Shown here one piece after another: positions 59,601 to 64,000 of a DNA stretch of 64,000 nt (position 1 is its first letter; each line of letters opens with the position of its first letter). Made by a program: the position numbers and the translations under genes. This DNA comes from Calliphora vicina (Eukaryota; Arthropoda; Insecta; Diptera; Calliphoridae), in the NCBI RefSeq assembly GCF_958450345.1, contig NC_088784.1, forward strand, positions 55,856,247 to 55,920,246, in the 5' to 3' direction. The notes beneath the pieces were generated by a model. That model ran no database searches, was not told where the DNA came from, and saw only the letters and a program-made list of their open reading frames with translations.

Positions 59601-61242
59601 CTGACAAAACAAAAAACTAACAATTATGTTGTGATTTTTATTATAAATGTCATAACTGTTACGGTCCCTGAATACGATCTTATAGTATTTGTTAATTTAA
59701 AAATCTTGCAAAGAACTCATTATTAGTGGAATTTATTTAATGAGTTTTAAGATTATCTGAGAAATACATGGATACTATGAAAACGAAATGTTTATTACTC
59801 TAATAAACATTTCGCGAATACATCAAGTATCTTCGGATTACACACCATGATATTGATTGTACGGTATCATAGCTTCAACACTCATCAGAATAGTTGGCTA
59901 ATGTTGTGTACCTATTCTATAACTTTCCAGTCCTAGCGGATCATATATTCGCGACGCTGGAGTGCTTCTTTTTGCTCAATCAGCCACAGATGGATTTCAG
60001 AGGGATAAATGATTTCGTTCTTACAATTGATATTAGTCGGTCAGTTTCAATTAACTAAATTTCATTAAATCTGATGAGATGTGAGGAACCAGTTGGTGGG
60101 TTTTACATAATTTTTATAACCCTAAAACATTTTTAATGACTAATAAAATAAATTATAGATATTTTTTAAGTTCATACACAGTCGCATTTCAGTATAAATA
60201 GAAAGCAAAATAAAAATATCGCTGCAAAACTACGAAACGAAAAATCGAAAGAAAGCATTTTGATGGCATCAGCTAAAATTCTAAAGTTTTAATAGACAGA
60301 GTGCAGTAAGAAGTAATCATAAGAAAAGTCAAATTGAAGCGACAATACTCAAATACAAAGTAATGAAGGAACATTTTGATGTTAGAACTAACTTTGGAGG
60401 GTGGTTCTTCCGCTCCGGCAGTGATATTAACCTGAAATGAATCGTTGGTGATACAAATGCATACAAAGAAGATATTTGAAACATTCAATATGTATGTAAA
60501 TATAAATAGTATTAAGATAATTTATTTATTTATTTTTTAAGTAATAAACAAAATAATAATTTGTAATAATTGTATTTGTAATTGTTACCAGTGAGAAAAC
60601 GTGTAAACGAAGTAAATAAAGACAAGGAATAAATAAAAGAAATTAAATGGCTTTAAGGACACAAATAAAATCAAACTAACAGTTGGTTAATTTGAATTCA
60701 TCTTAAATGTTTATTTCGTGGTGTAACCTACAAAATTTTAATACTAATGGGTGGTGGTGGTGAATTTTGAAGTGTTTAAACTATTTTCTACAAATTAAAT
60801 TGTTGTTTTAGTTACTCTTTGCTCATTTAACATTATTGGTCTACGGATTTCTAAGGGACTTATTGCAGAATTACACTGTTTTACAATACTAAATACTGGT
60901 TTATAATTATATTGTACAAATTAAATACAGATAGAGGAGATAGACAGAGTAAGAAATAGAAAGTAAAAGTGTTTTTTTTATTTGTGTGAGTAAGTGTGTG
61001 CTTAAAAAAATTCCAATTTGGAATAGAGAAAGAATCCTTTGCATGGTTTTCTTAACTTTTAATTTTGCCAATAAAATTATAAATTTAATATTAAAGATAT
61101 GTATGTATTTATGTAGGTATATATATAAATTATAAGAATGGATATTCAATTATTATTTGAAGAATCTCAAAAATCGTTTACTCACTTTTCCGTTTTCATG
61201 TACTTTGGTATCACGCAATGAATATGTATCCGCCAAAAGTGC
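28549..61242 (-). CDS. Trpm: TRPM-family cation channel, 3' part (16 exons, 1194 aa in window)
   Basis: Exons, 5' to 3' on the minus strand: 61242-61186, 60431-60393, 53727-53581, 52110-51953, 51837-51647, 51576-51431, 42720-42621, 40598-40477, 39171-39048, 38354-38122, 35113-34841, 34766-34388, 34319-34140, 33797-33660, 30066-29909, 29688-28549. All are GT-AG and every phase closes. TRPM channels are tetrameric divalent-permeable cation channels. S1 to S5 span window residues of about 82-240. The pore has YFMLYGEVFADDID, S6 is in the exon at 40598-40477, and the TRP helix has VWMFQRF and QKPVLPPP. Next come a coiled coil and a long low-complexity tail. No alpha-kinase domain is present, as usual for insect TRPM. 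The large N-terminal homology region and the start codon lie beyond 64000. Confidence 0.93.
29909..30066 (-). CDS. Trpm: Trpm exon: C-terminal tail, charged helix
   Basis: Codes SLDRPKTDMSKAERAALLEK and then QHLKECEENDYQMLEGLF. The charged helical segment is followed by acidic SIDDTDDSYE. Donor GAG|GTAATT. Confidence 0.9.
30070..30798. other. Trpm intron sequence, nothing recognised
   Basis: AT-rich intron DNA upstream of the exon at 30066. A faint repeat near 30355-30430 (ATACTATTGCAATT) resembles sequence near 19203, suggesting an old dispersed repeat. No coding signal. Confidence 0.5.
30799..30911 (-). mobile_element. tRNA-derived SINE, copy 2
   Basis: On the minus strand: GTGCTGGACTATTATCTTGA, a perfect B box GGTTCGAATCC (30871-30861), AAAGACTCTGGCTGT, then GCAAAACGCTTCGGTGTTTG and GTTTGTTTAA. 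Same order as the copy at 16707-16838, with a few substitutions. Lies inside a Trpm intron in the sense direction of the gene. Confidence 0.8.
31477..32041 (+). repeat. dispersed repeat family A, copy 1
   Basis: Begins GTAAGAGAACTATATCTTAT then ATACCCTTCACCAAATTATA and ends GGTGAAGGGTATA, a short inverted terminus. Inside are GTTGATTTCAACATACAGAC, ACATGGCTATATCGACT and ATATACTTTGTGGGGTCT. Another, partly deleted copy is at 32981-33460. Confidence 0.7.
32820..33568. mobile_element. inverted-repeat element (TAG.GTGGGTC ends) interrupted by a family A repeat
   Basis: The left arm from AGAGTGGGTCAATTTG, with GATATTGTGCCATCGATTTT and TTTTGGCATGAGG, pairs with the right arm ending in CTAAATCGATACACCCTA. 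Arms are about 90 bp. A family A repeat (32981-33460) sits between them. One arm of the same family is also at 25411. Confidence 0.75.
32981..33460 (+). repeat. dispersed repeat family A, copy 2 (nested)
   Basis: Runs from AACAAGTAAGAGAGCTATAT and GGCTGTGCCGAATCTTATA to CTCATGGTGAAGGGTATA. It contains GACGGACAGACGGACATGGC, the characteristic phrase of this insect repeat. It is inserted within the element 32820-33568. Confidence 0.75.
33660..33797 (-). CDS. Trpm: Trpm exon: C-terminal tail
   Basis: Codes KSVLHAKPSRNILLKLHSDY and TSITDELESVCHMITSP, ending SHK at AGA|GTAAGT. Short phase-1 exon at both ends, so it could be skipped in frame (138 nt). Confidence 0.88.
34048..34139 (-). CDS. Trpm: possible extended Trpm exon with its own stop
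   Basis: If the donor at 34139 is not used, the frame continues GTINSPQCVAHQSPSVRSAS, then SIPSLWSILE and TAG. Its Ser-rich style resembles the exon before it. An intron-retention or late-polyadenylation isoform would be about 450 residues shorter. Only open frame and composition support it. Confidence 0.3.
34140..34319 (-). CDS. Trpm: Trpm exon: C-terminal tail, Ser/Arg-rich
   Basis: Reads ARHRAMRQRTVSLCRRNSET with several RxxS motifs that could be basophilic kinase sites. It ends SDKDAQT at CAG|GTACAA. Reading past this donor stays open for 30 codons (34048-34139). Confidence 0.9.
34388..34766 (-). CDS. Trpm: Trpm exon: C-terminal tail
   Basis: 127 codons starting VTNRRRFNRSLTEVRPDAYI. 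The later part is acidic and Ser/Thr-rich (SVQSESDSDAYVPLS), a typical substrate-like disordered tail. Confidence 0.9.
34841..35113 (-). CDS. Trpm: Trpm exon: coiled coil and poly-Gly stretch
   Basis: NIEFRLRKMEESSEQILNHL continues the tetramerisation coiled coil. The rest is variable and ends in a glycine run (GGGGGGGFGGGGGGLGG), coded by repeated GGN codons. Phase 0 at both ends. Confidence 0.92.
35120..35870. other. Trpm intron sequence, nothing recognised
   Basis: AT-rich intron. A 26-bp direct duplication (GGAGAAACATGCCTGAACAT...) occurs at about 35262 and 35287. No coding or structured element was otherwise seen. Confidence 0.5.
35877..36949. mobile_element. Transib-like element, 1073 bp, TSD CAGTG
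   Basis: Ends are CACAGTGGTTTTTAAAC and GTTTCTAAACCACTGTG, with terminal inverted repeats of about 95 bp that include ATAATTCGGTATCTTGGGA. The 5-bp direct repeat CAGTG flanks it at 35872-35876 and 36950-36954. CACAGTG termini plus a 5-bp duplication are the hallmark of Transib. No transposase ORF remains, so it is non-autonomous. Confidence 0.75.
36984..37494. mobile_element. MITE with an internal minisatellite
   Basis: AGCGGAGTTCACTATTCAGT at 36984 pairs with CACTTAATAGTGAACTTCGC near 37494 (about 28-bp arms). A second inner inverted repeat (TCTTGTATCATTGCAAATGC near 37370 and GCAATGATGCAAGA near 37450) lies by the right end. Tandem repeats of about 120 bp fill the rest. It abuts the Transib-like element on its left. 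Confidence 0.7.
37060..37365 (+). repeat. tandem repeat, unit 117-131 bp, about 2.5 copies
   Basis: AAAAATCACTGG starts units at 37060, 37191 and 37308. Each continues with AGTAACAGGTAC, GTCGTTCTTTCATA and TTCACTGGTAACGTTTTT. Copies are diverged by small indels. Confidence 0.75.
37614..37716 (+). mobile_element. tRNA-derived SINE, copy 3 (B box deleted)
   Basis: GGGTGCCCAAATAGTCCAGT and GTGCTGGACTATTCAATCTG match the head of the family. The B-box stretch is missing between GAGGGTTG and GGTGTATCTGCAG. The tail GCAAAACGCTCAGCAGTTTG then GTTTGTG is kept. Confidence 0.75.
38122..38354 (-). CDS. Trpm: Trpm exon: post-TRP region and first coiled-coil part
   Basis: Codes LKLFLEKDDLERLYDFEEEC (a TRPM signature) and VEGFFHEQE, then a heptad-like region VKNTTERVETMAQKIEDINQ. 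Confidence 0.93.
38360..39040. other. Trpm intron, nothing recognised
   Basis: AT-rich intron of about 0.7 kb between the TRP-helix exon and the next one. Only simple A/T-rich sequence and scattered ATGTATGT-type repeats are seen. Confidence 0.6.
39048..39171 (-). CDS. Trpm: Trpm exon: TRP helix
   Basis: VWMFQRFTVVMEYQQKPVLP is the TRP box region of TRPM channels. Then PPFIAFCHFYSLLKYCIRKA. Leaves one base of a Gly codon. Confidence 0.94.
39270..40277. mobile_element. Transib-like element, 1008 bp
   Basis: The left end CACAGTTGGGTCAATCGCAA and right end TTGCGATTGACTCACTGTG form the inverted termini. Flanks CGTTG (39265-39269) and CATTG (40278-40282) agree in four of five bases, as an aged 5-bp target duplication. 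The interior includes the repeat R3 (39463-39880). Confidence 0.65.
39463..39880 (+). repeat. dispersed repeat R3, copy 1
   Basis: Begins GGATTTCATGTCAAGTGAAC, then AATCGATGTCTTCCGATC and AGTAATTCAGACACAA, and ends with AACTCAGAAAGTTCTTGACC. Further copies: 48490-49055 (reverse) and 52411-52760 (same sense). Confidence 0.7.
40477..40598 (-). CDS. Trpm: Trpm exon: S6 helix
   Basis: Reads GHWVTPITMSMYLLIANILL followed by INLLIAVFNNIFNEVNS, the nearly invariant TRPM S6. It ends SVSHQ in phase 0. Confidence 0.94.
40610..41765. other. Trpm intron, no feature beyond AT-rich sequence
   Basis: Nothing coding. GTTAAGTAG/CTTAACTTTT phrases recur between 41290 and 41350 without forming a clear element. 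Confidence 0.5.
41773..41900. repeat. 23-bp perfect inverted repeat, 82-nt loop
   Basis: AAAAAAATGGAAAATTACAC at 41773 (arm to 41795) is repeated exactly in reverse complement at 41878-41900. The loop holds smaller pieces of the same type (ACACTTTTACACACG). Probably a very small foldback element in the Trpm intron. Confidence 0.75.
42621..42720 (-). CDS. Trpm: Trpm exon: pore loop
   Basis: Codes VTYQPYFMLYGEVFADDID and then PPCGENPSQPACVT. The YGEVFADxID stretch is the TRPM selectivity-filter region, and the two cysteines fit the conserved disulphide of the outer pore. Confidence 0.94.
42730..43930. other. Trpm intron, nothing recognised
   Basis: AT-rich intron DNA. Related inverted phrases AAACCGATT and AATCGGTTTTGAAAA near 43570 and 43700 hint at an old inverted repeat. 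No coding signal. Confidence 0.45.
43938..44865. mobile_element. Transib-like element, 928 bp, TSD CATCG
   Basis: The left end CACACTGTGGTAAATC and right end GATCTATCACACTGTG are inverted. Pairing extends through CTAGCTGGACAAAATTAAAA and TTAATTTTGTCCAGTTAG for about 50 bp. The perfect 5-bp direct repeat CATCG flanks it (43933-43937 and 44866-44870). It contains a recent internal tandem duplication. Confidence 0.75.
44320..44680 (+). repeat. 183-bp tandem duplication
   Basis: The block AAAATAAAATATTTCCTTTT, AAGCTGTTTATTCCG.ATAGT, CATCTTGCGCATT, TTCACTTTTCCAGTATGAC occurs twice with offset 183. Only a handful of substitutions separate the copies, much fewer than for other repeats here, so the duplication is young. 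Confidence 0.85.
44875..46455. other. Trpm intron between pore exon and alternative exon, nothing recognised
   Basis: AT-rich. A GC-richer stretch near 45000-45170 has an open frame but no codon signal or known motif. If the exon at 46461-46748 is terminal, its 3' UTR would fall in the right part of this stretch. Confidence 0.45.
46461..46748 (-). CDS. Trpm: candidate alternative Trpm terminal exon (pore-less isoform)
   Basis: An open frame of 95 codons plus TGA follows the acceptor ATATACTAG. It starts in phase 0 with VIAGSIVAPGFLGALR, exactly the phase left by the S5 exon. The in-frame TAG of the acceptor itself limits the exon on the 5' side. The body is Ser/Thr/His-rich (SHHRGHSTMSHQTTSTSSS) and ends NPKILV. 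Codon use and low-complexity style look like the Trpm tail, not like intronic AT-rich noise. Splicing to it would replace pore, S6, TRP helix and coiled coil. No clear minus-strand AATAAA at the usual distance was found, which lowers confidence. Confidence 0.6.
   Translation of the reverse strand, partial: VIAGSIVAPGFLGALRHNSPSHGSRDSTGGIGGYMSSHHRGHSTMSHQTTSTSSSAPPQHATTSGQILQRSELFNILSGNMTNNVNEAKNPKILV
46750..48330. other. Trpm intron, nothing recognised
   Basis: Includes TTAATTAATTAATTAATTG near 47035 and GTGTGCGTGTGTG near 46775 as simple repeats. A GC-richer stretch at 47400-47650 has an open frame without recognisable similarity. Confidence 0.45.
48333..48360 (-). repeat. tRNA-like T-arm and acceptor fragment
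   Basis: On the minus strand GTCACGGGTTCGAATCGTG then TCCCAGCC is the 3' quarter of a tRNA with a perfect B box GGTTCGAATC. The 5' half is absent, so this is a tRNA-derived retroposon or a tRNA fragment, not a working gene. Confidence 0.55.
48490..49055 (-). repeat. dispersed repeat R3, copy 2 (reverse)
   Basis: Reads in reverse the landmarks of 39463-39880: AACTCAAAAAGTTCTTGACC, TGAATTACTATCCAATAGG, GATCGGAAGACATCGATTTT and ATTCACTTGACATGAAATCC. Confidence 0.7.
49383..50082. mobile_element. hAT-like MITE, 700 bp
   Basis: Ends are TAGAGTTTTTC and GAAAAACTCTA, an 11-bp perfect inverted repeat. Flanking 8-mers GTTAAAGG (49375-49382) and GTTATAGG (50083-50090) differ by one base, as an aged target duplication. 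CCCGGGAATT and CCTGGGAAA phrases lie inside both ends. Confidence 0.75.
50095..51425. other. Trpm intron, nothing recognised
   Basis: AT-rich intron DNA with an ACACACACGCACACACA run near 51348. No coding segment or structured repeat was recognised. Confidence 0.5.
51431..51576 (-). CDS. Trpm: Trpm exon: S4-S5 linker and S5
   Basis: Starts PLVTMMGKMVKNMIYFVV and runs through S5 to the turret EPTWRLIRE, ending in phase 0 at GAG|GTAAGT. Two alternative phase-0 acceptors lie downstream: the pore exon (42720) and the stop-bearing exon (46748). Confidence 0.93.
51647..51837 (-). CDS. Trpm: Trpm exon: S3 and S4
   Basis: Codes HKFSVWAWNMWNPCDGAA with S3 (IILFFIGLSLRF), then S4 as IYWYLRILNILGVNKYLG. 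The short 70-nt intron to the S5 exon confirms adjacency. Confidence 0.93.
51953..52110 (-). CDS. Trpm: Trpm exon: S1 and S2
   Basis: S1 reads MAYMFFLLMFTFTVLVKM and S2 begins WQEIYSIAYIATLGFEKI. Two bases of a Thr codon are left at AAC|GTAAGT and completed by the next exon. Confidence 0.92.
52411..52760 (+). repeat. dispersed repeat R3, copy 3
   Basis: Opens GGATTTCATGTCAAGTGAAC at 52411, then AATCGATGTCTTCCGATCTG and AGTAATTCAGACACAATTTT. The right part repeats AGACATCGATTTCAAAAGTTG and adds GGGTCGCTGATTACGAAACC with AAAATGGCCGACCTAATATG. Confidence 0.7.
53195..53466. mobile_element. MITE with GGTACTCTGTTC termini, 272 bp
   Basis: GGTACTCTGTTCAAAATTTA and, at the right, TTTTCGCAAATATGAACAG then AGTAC form arms of about 28 bp. 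TA flanks both ends (53193-53194 and 53467-53468). Inside are several TTTCGCA and GCGAAAT phrases. Confidence 0.75.
53581..53727 (-). CDS. Trpm: Trpm exon: pre-S1 segment
   Basis: Codes 49 residues from VSLTDSDPSQFREFFH to the conserved YEFYTAPITKFWADS that precedes S1 in TRPM channels. Phase 0 at both ends. Confidence 0.9.
53735..54255. other. Trpm intron, nothing recognised
   Basis: Very AT-rich intron DNA with long A/T runs; no element or coding signal seen. Confidence 0.5.
54333..55492. mobile_element. Tc1/mariner-like element (GAGTG.GTCAGAAAAAACTT ends), nested
   Basis: GAGTGTGTCAGAAAAAACTT at 54333 pairs with AAGTTTTTTCTGACTCACTC ending at 55492. Between about 54480 and 54680 broken plus-strand phrases (ENKVREKTF, NGLSSK-like, RKPGLTDIGK) resemble the N-terminal helix-turn-helix part of a Tc1 transposase, but they are too decayed for certainty. 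Split by a family B insertion. Confidence 0.65.
54707..55060 (+). repeat. dispersed repeat family B, copy 2 (innermost)
   Basis: Opens ACAAGTAACAAAAAG, ATGATCGGTAAAGTCCGACC and TAATATCCTACACTAA, the reverse of the edge at 20995-21055. It ends TTTGCGCACAAGGTTTACAT and GGACGGACGGGCGGACGG. The same ending occurs at about 63035 in copy 3. Confidence 0.75.
55742..55852. mobile_element. very small MITE, AGACTGCACCA termini
   Basis: TAGACTGCACCA at 55741 and TGGAGCAGTCTA ending at 55852 are inverted, bounding 111 bp that include CTATGGGAGTTACTACATG. No coding content. Confidence 0.65.
55860..57655. other. Trpm intron, nothing firm
   Basis: AT-rich. Short doublets (TTTTGTATACAAATTTTGTA near 56547; GTGCACATGAAACTG at 57202-57230) and a fragment TTTATAAACCTTTGATAAA near 57064 related to 18990/22545 are the only structure seen. 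Confidence 0.45.
57665..58143. mobile_element. hAT-like element with ACCGG subterminal repeats
   Basis: The left edge TATCCAAAACCGAAATCG and right edge ending GGTTTTTTGGATAA are inverted. Both edges are crowded with AACCGGTT-type motifs: left CGAAAACCGGTCCACCGG, right AAAACCGGTTAACTGG and CGAAACCGG. No clear target duplication was found. A related fragment lies at 61600-61680. Confidence 0.55.
58150..58838. other. Trpm intron, no gene recognised
   Basis: AT-rich. A minus-strand open frame (58778-58569) has balanced composition but no recognisable family or splice context in phase with Trpm. Confidence 0.45.
58847..59670. mobile_element. hAT-like element, 824 bp (CAGGGACCG ends)
   Basis: Ends CAGGGACCGAAAAG and GTTACGGTCCCTG form a short inverted repeat, typical of hAT. 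Flanking 8-mers CATATGAT (58839-58846) and AATACGAT (59671-59678) match in six positions. The subterminal motif TCAGAAATATTTGTCA occurs twice at the left, and TGACAAGTATTTCTGACAAA occurs at the right. Confidence 0.75.
59784..59814. repeat. 13-bp perfect hairpin, 5-nt loop
   Basis: CGAAATGTTTATT, loop ACTCT, AATAAACATTTCG. It lies in a Trpm intron about 0.6 kb upstream of the 39-nt exon. Could affect pre-mRNA folding; no further evidence. Confidence 0.6.
60393..60431 (-). CDS. Trpm: Trpm microexon (39 nt)
   Basis: Codes VNITAGAEEPPSK, 13 residues, in phase 0 on both sides. The acceptor is ATTTCAG; the donor GTTAGT is weaker than the others. As a 39-nt in-frame exon it could be skipped or included without frame change. 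Confidence 0.7.
60435..61180. other. Trpm intron between two small exons
   Basis: AT-rich, with a GGGTGGTGGTGGTG stretch near 60750 that stands out as G-rich on the plus strand (C-rich on the transcript). No coding sequence recognised. Confidence 0.5.
61186..61242 (-). CDS. Trpm: Trpm exon (57 nt), end of N-terminal region
   Basis: Codes 19 residues starting ALLADTYSLRDTKVHENGK, phase 0 on both sides, between TTTGCAG and GTGAGT. It is the most 5' Trpm exon I can place; no further exon was recognised between 61243 and 64000. Its size suggests it could be an optional cassette. Confidence 0.75.
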
Positions 61243-61599
61243 CTGCAAAGGTTTCAATGCGGAATTTCACGATAAATCAATTTAAAACAAAATAAAGCAA
61301 TTATTTTTACAAAACTATTCAACTAAGTATTTAAATAATAAAAAAAACCTAACAAACTAAACTAGTTAGAATTGATTTTGTAATTCTTTTGTTGCTCTGT
61401 CGCGTGTTAGATGTGTGTTAAGAAAACGATATAATTATAAACATAAATTATAACAATAAAGTGAGAACAAAAAGTAGGTATGTATGTAAATAAATACATA
61501 AATATTATTTATCTACATACAATTATTATACAAATTTATGTAAAAAAAGAAAATATAATATATAAATCCACACGCATATTTTAATGTGTATTAGAGAAT

Positions 61600-61680
61600 T
61601 CAAAACCGAAACCGGAAACCAGTATTGTTGAGTCGGTTAACTGAGTTGGTTAACCAGTATTCTTGAGTCGGTTAATGGAA
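61600..61680 (+). repeat. fragment of the ACCGG hAT-like element
   Basis: CAAAACCGAAACCGGAAACC then GAGTCGGTTAAC twice match the edge style of 57665-58143. TATTGTTGAGTCGGTTAAC and TATTCTTGAGTCGGTTAA form a short direct repeat. Confidence 0.5.
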
Positions 61681-61905
61681 GAAAGTAACAAATTGATAAG
61701 AACTGACCCAGTTTTATTCAAATTCAGAAGGAAGAACAGCTAAAAACTGATGTATACTTATTACATATTTCAATTTTTAAGTAACTAATATCTATGAGTC
61801 GTACAAAATTAAAGTTGCTCACAAATTTTAAATTCGCTTTGGTTTGTCTTTTATTGAGTTTCAAAAATCAATATTTATATACAAATGGTGTAAATTCGCA
61901 CAACT

Positions 61906-61962
61906 TTTATTTTATTTTATTTTATTTTATTTTATTTTATTTTATTTTATTTTATTTTATTT
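61906..61962 (+). repeat. (TTTTA)n microsatellite, about 11 units
   Basis: Uninterrupted TTTTA pentamers from 61906 to about 61962. It lies upstream of all visible Trpm exons, within the intron that leads out of the window. Confidence 0.9.
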
Positions 61963-62025
61963 ATTTAAGTCAATGGAATAAATCCTTACAGACTTTTATG
62001 AATGTATATATATGTACAGTGGTGG

Positions 62026-62045
62026 CCACCAATTTAAATTGGTGG
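62026..62045. repeat. 20-bp perfect palindrome
   Basis: CCACCAATTTAAATTGGTGG is its own reverse complement. It follows ACAGTGGTGG directly. This may be the joined end of a decayed inverted-repeat element. Confidence 0.6.
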
Positions 62046-62639
62046 CAAATACTTGAATTTGTTTCATCAACTGAATTTTAAGTGCGATAGAGCCAAAATA
62101 AAAGGACATCTAAGAGTATGAAATTTATTATTAATGTTTCTAGTTTCTGAAAAATGTTTCGAAAAATCGGTAAAACATATATGGACAAAGATATGTGGAA
62201 ATACGTTGACCCACCTCAGCGAACATCCGCTGTTAATAACATGATATGACCGAAACTAATGGAACTAAAAATACTAAATTTGGTACGAATATTTTATAAT
62301 AATAAAACACACTTGTGTGTTAAAACAGTCCTCATGCATACATTATTGTGGAAATATTTGAAAAAATAATTGACAATTACATGGAATTTAGCAAACAATT
62401 TTGGTCTTAAATTCCTGGCAAAAATAATTCGTCCCCTTAATAAAACAATAGTGTATAATTTTTTGCCATTTCGAAATAATTGAGTTGAAAATTTTTGTGT
62501 TAGTAGACATCTAGAACAAAAGTAATATTTCAATTCTTGGAAGTAGAATTTCACCAAATTTTGACCACATATAGAATCAGTTATGTAGATTCTTATTATG
62601 TAATAAAAAAGAAATAAGTAAGAAAGTAAGTAAATATGC

Positions 62640-63215
62640 AAAAACATTTTTCTTTTAAAATATCAATAATTTATATTCGTGACTGATTTTCGGAAGTGGG
62701 CCTTATATGGGATTATTAGGTCGTGTGATTTATGTCTATATAGAAGTTATTTACGTTAAATCTCTTGTTTTTAAGGGAGTTATGACTAATTATGGACCGA
62801 AGGTAAAAAAATTTGTTGACATGAATTTCGTACATATAAAACTTAATTGGAGCGAAATTTGTGGTGATACCTATATAAATTAAACATTTATGACCGATAA
62901 AGTCCAATTTCGGGAGGACATTTGTATGGGGGCTAGGTGAAATAATGACCCGTTTTAGCCAATTTCAATAGGCTTGGTCCTTGGGCCATATATTTACAAA
63001 ATTTTATCGAAATATTTTCAAAATTGCGACCTGTACTTTGCGCACAAGGTTTACATGGACAGACAACCAGCCAGAAGGACGGACGGACATCGTTTGATCA
63101 ACTCAGAAAGTGATTACAAGTCGATCGAGGGTGGGTGTTAGATTAATATTTTTAGGCTTGACAAACATCTGCACAAACGCATTATACCCTCTCCACTATG
63201 GTGATGTAGTGTATA
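62640..63215 (+). repeat. dispersed repeat family B, copy 3
   Basis: Contains ACTGATTTTCGGAAGTGGGC, AAAGTCCAATTTCGGGAGGA, TTTGCGCACAAGGTTTACAT and GGACGGACGGACAT, then ATTATACCCTCTCCACTATG near the right edge. It is the longest family B copy here and shows the right-hand end missing from 54707-55060. Confidence 0.75.
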
Positions 63216-63219
63216 ATAA

Positions 63220-64000
63220 TGGTGTATATGCTTACACACTATGGTTTTATTGAGGGGAAAAATTAATCATTTAAAAAACGAATAATGTTATGTTTAATTA
63301 CACTTGTTTTAAGAGAAAATCAATGAGATGATAAATATTATTAAATTGCTTATAAATTTTTAACAGCTTATAAAATCCCTTTCATTTGAATACAGAATAT
63401 TGAACCAAAAAATTGTCCTTGATATCTTCCATTTCTAAAGATGGTTAACAGAACATGAACAATGCAGAGTGAAACCATGATAGGATCTCGAAATAATAAA
63501 CATTGGTCTTGTTGAGCTGAGAAGCTGGGTGAAGGGGGAAAAGGCTGGATAATTGGAAGAGATGTTCAAACTCTCTGAGCCGAAACAAAATCGTTTAGAT
63601 TTTGTACTCAGAATAATTGGACAAATAAATATGAAAAACGGAAAGAAAGAAATAAAACAAAATAATTAGGATTTTTCTAATTATTTATTCAATTATTTGA
63701 AATATGGATTCTTACCAATAAGGAACAATAGGATTAGCGAATAACGAAGTGCACAGTTCAGAGTTAGATTTTTATCTCCCTCAAAAAGAAGTATTTATGA
63801 CTATACGATTAATTTAGTACTTAATGACAAGTGGAAGTATACTGCAACATATAACATTCTGCATTTATATATATTGTGGGAAAATAGGAATTGCAGGGAA
63901 ATTAGGAAAATCGCAACTGTTGTTTTTGGCGTAAACATTCCGCCCGCCTTGCAGTATACAGGTAGGAAGAAAATGGAATAAGTAGTCGTAAATACTTGTT
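63220..64000. other. Trpm intron running off the window, nothing recognised
   Basis: AT-rich DNA. I looked for a minus-strand exon leading in phase 0 into the exon at 61242 and did not find one. The upstream Trpm exons must lie beyond 64000. Confidence 0.5.

Noticed and set aside
28549..61242. A C-terminal alpha-kinase domain as in TRPM6/7
   Set aside because: The tail is disordered and low-complexity to the stop. No kinase motifs are present.
61906..61962. CRISPR-like or regulatory repeat
   Set aside because: It is a plain pentanucleotide microsatellite without spacers.

Overview
The window is AT-rich eukaryotic DNA from a fly. It has large GT-AG introns, arthropod promoter motifs and many decayed DNA transposons. 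The repeat style fits a higher fly, and calyptrates such as blow flies are my guess, but the sequence does not prove the species. Two protein-coding genes are supported. All other recognisable content is repeats, transposon relics or featureless AT-rich DNA.

Layout. Positions 1-600 hold a small Tc1/mariner-type MITE. Positions 1469-9500 (+) hold a complete integrin alpha gene of 10 coding exons and 1121 residues, of the fly alphaPS3/4/5 (scab-like) type. Positions 9590-27700 are intergenic and packed with MITEs, a solo LTR, a Tc1 transposase relic, SINEs and hAT-type elements, several nested in one another. From 61242 down to 28549 (-) runs the 3' part of a TRPM cation channel gene: 16 constitutive exons, 1195 codons including the stop. 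They cover the end of the cytoplasmic N-terminal region, S1 to S6, the TRP helix, the coiled coil and a long Ser/Pro-rich tail. The 5' exons lie beyond the right edge. The Trpm introns also carry many elements. The two genes are convergent and I see no functional link between them.

Most interesting points: (1) an extra Trpm exon at 46461-46748 fits the splice phase after S5 and ends in a stop, so it would encode a channel with no pore; (2) the Trpm stop at 28549-28551 is followed in the same frame by 49 open codons whose second half looks like real protein, suggesting readthrough or an alternative last exon; (3) reading past the donor at 34139 gives a third possible Trpm C-terminus; (4) three roughly 1-kb elements in Trpm introns have CACAGTG-like ends and 5-bp target duplications, a Transib (RAG1-related) signature; (5) a furin-type RIRR site lies inside the integrin beta-propeller. 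Exon boundaries were set by hand from splice sites and reading phase. All phases close without a gap.
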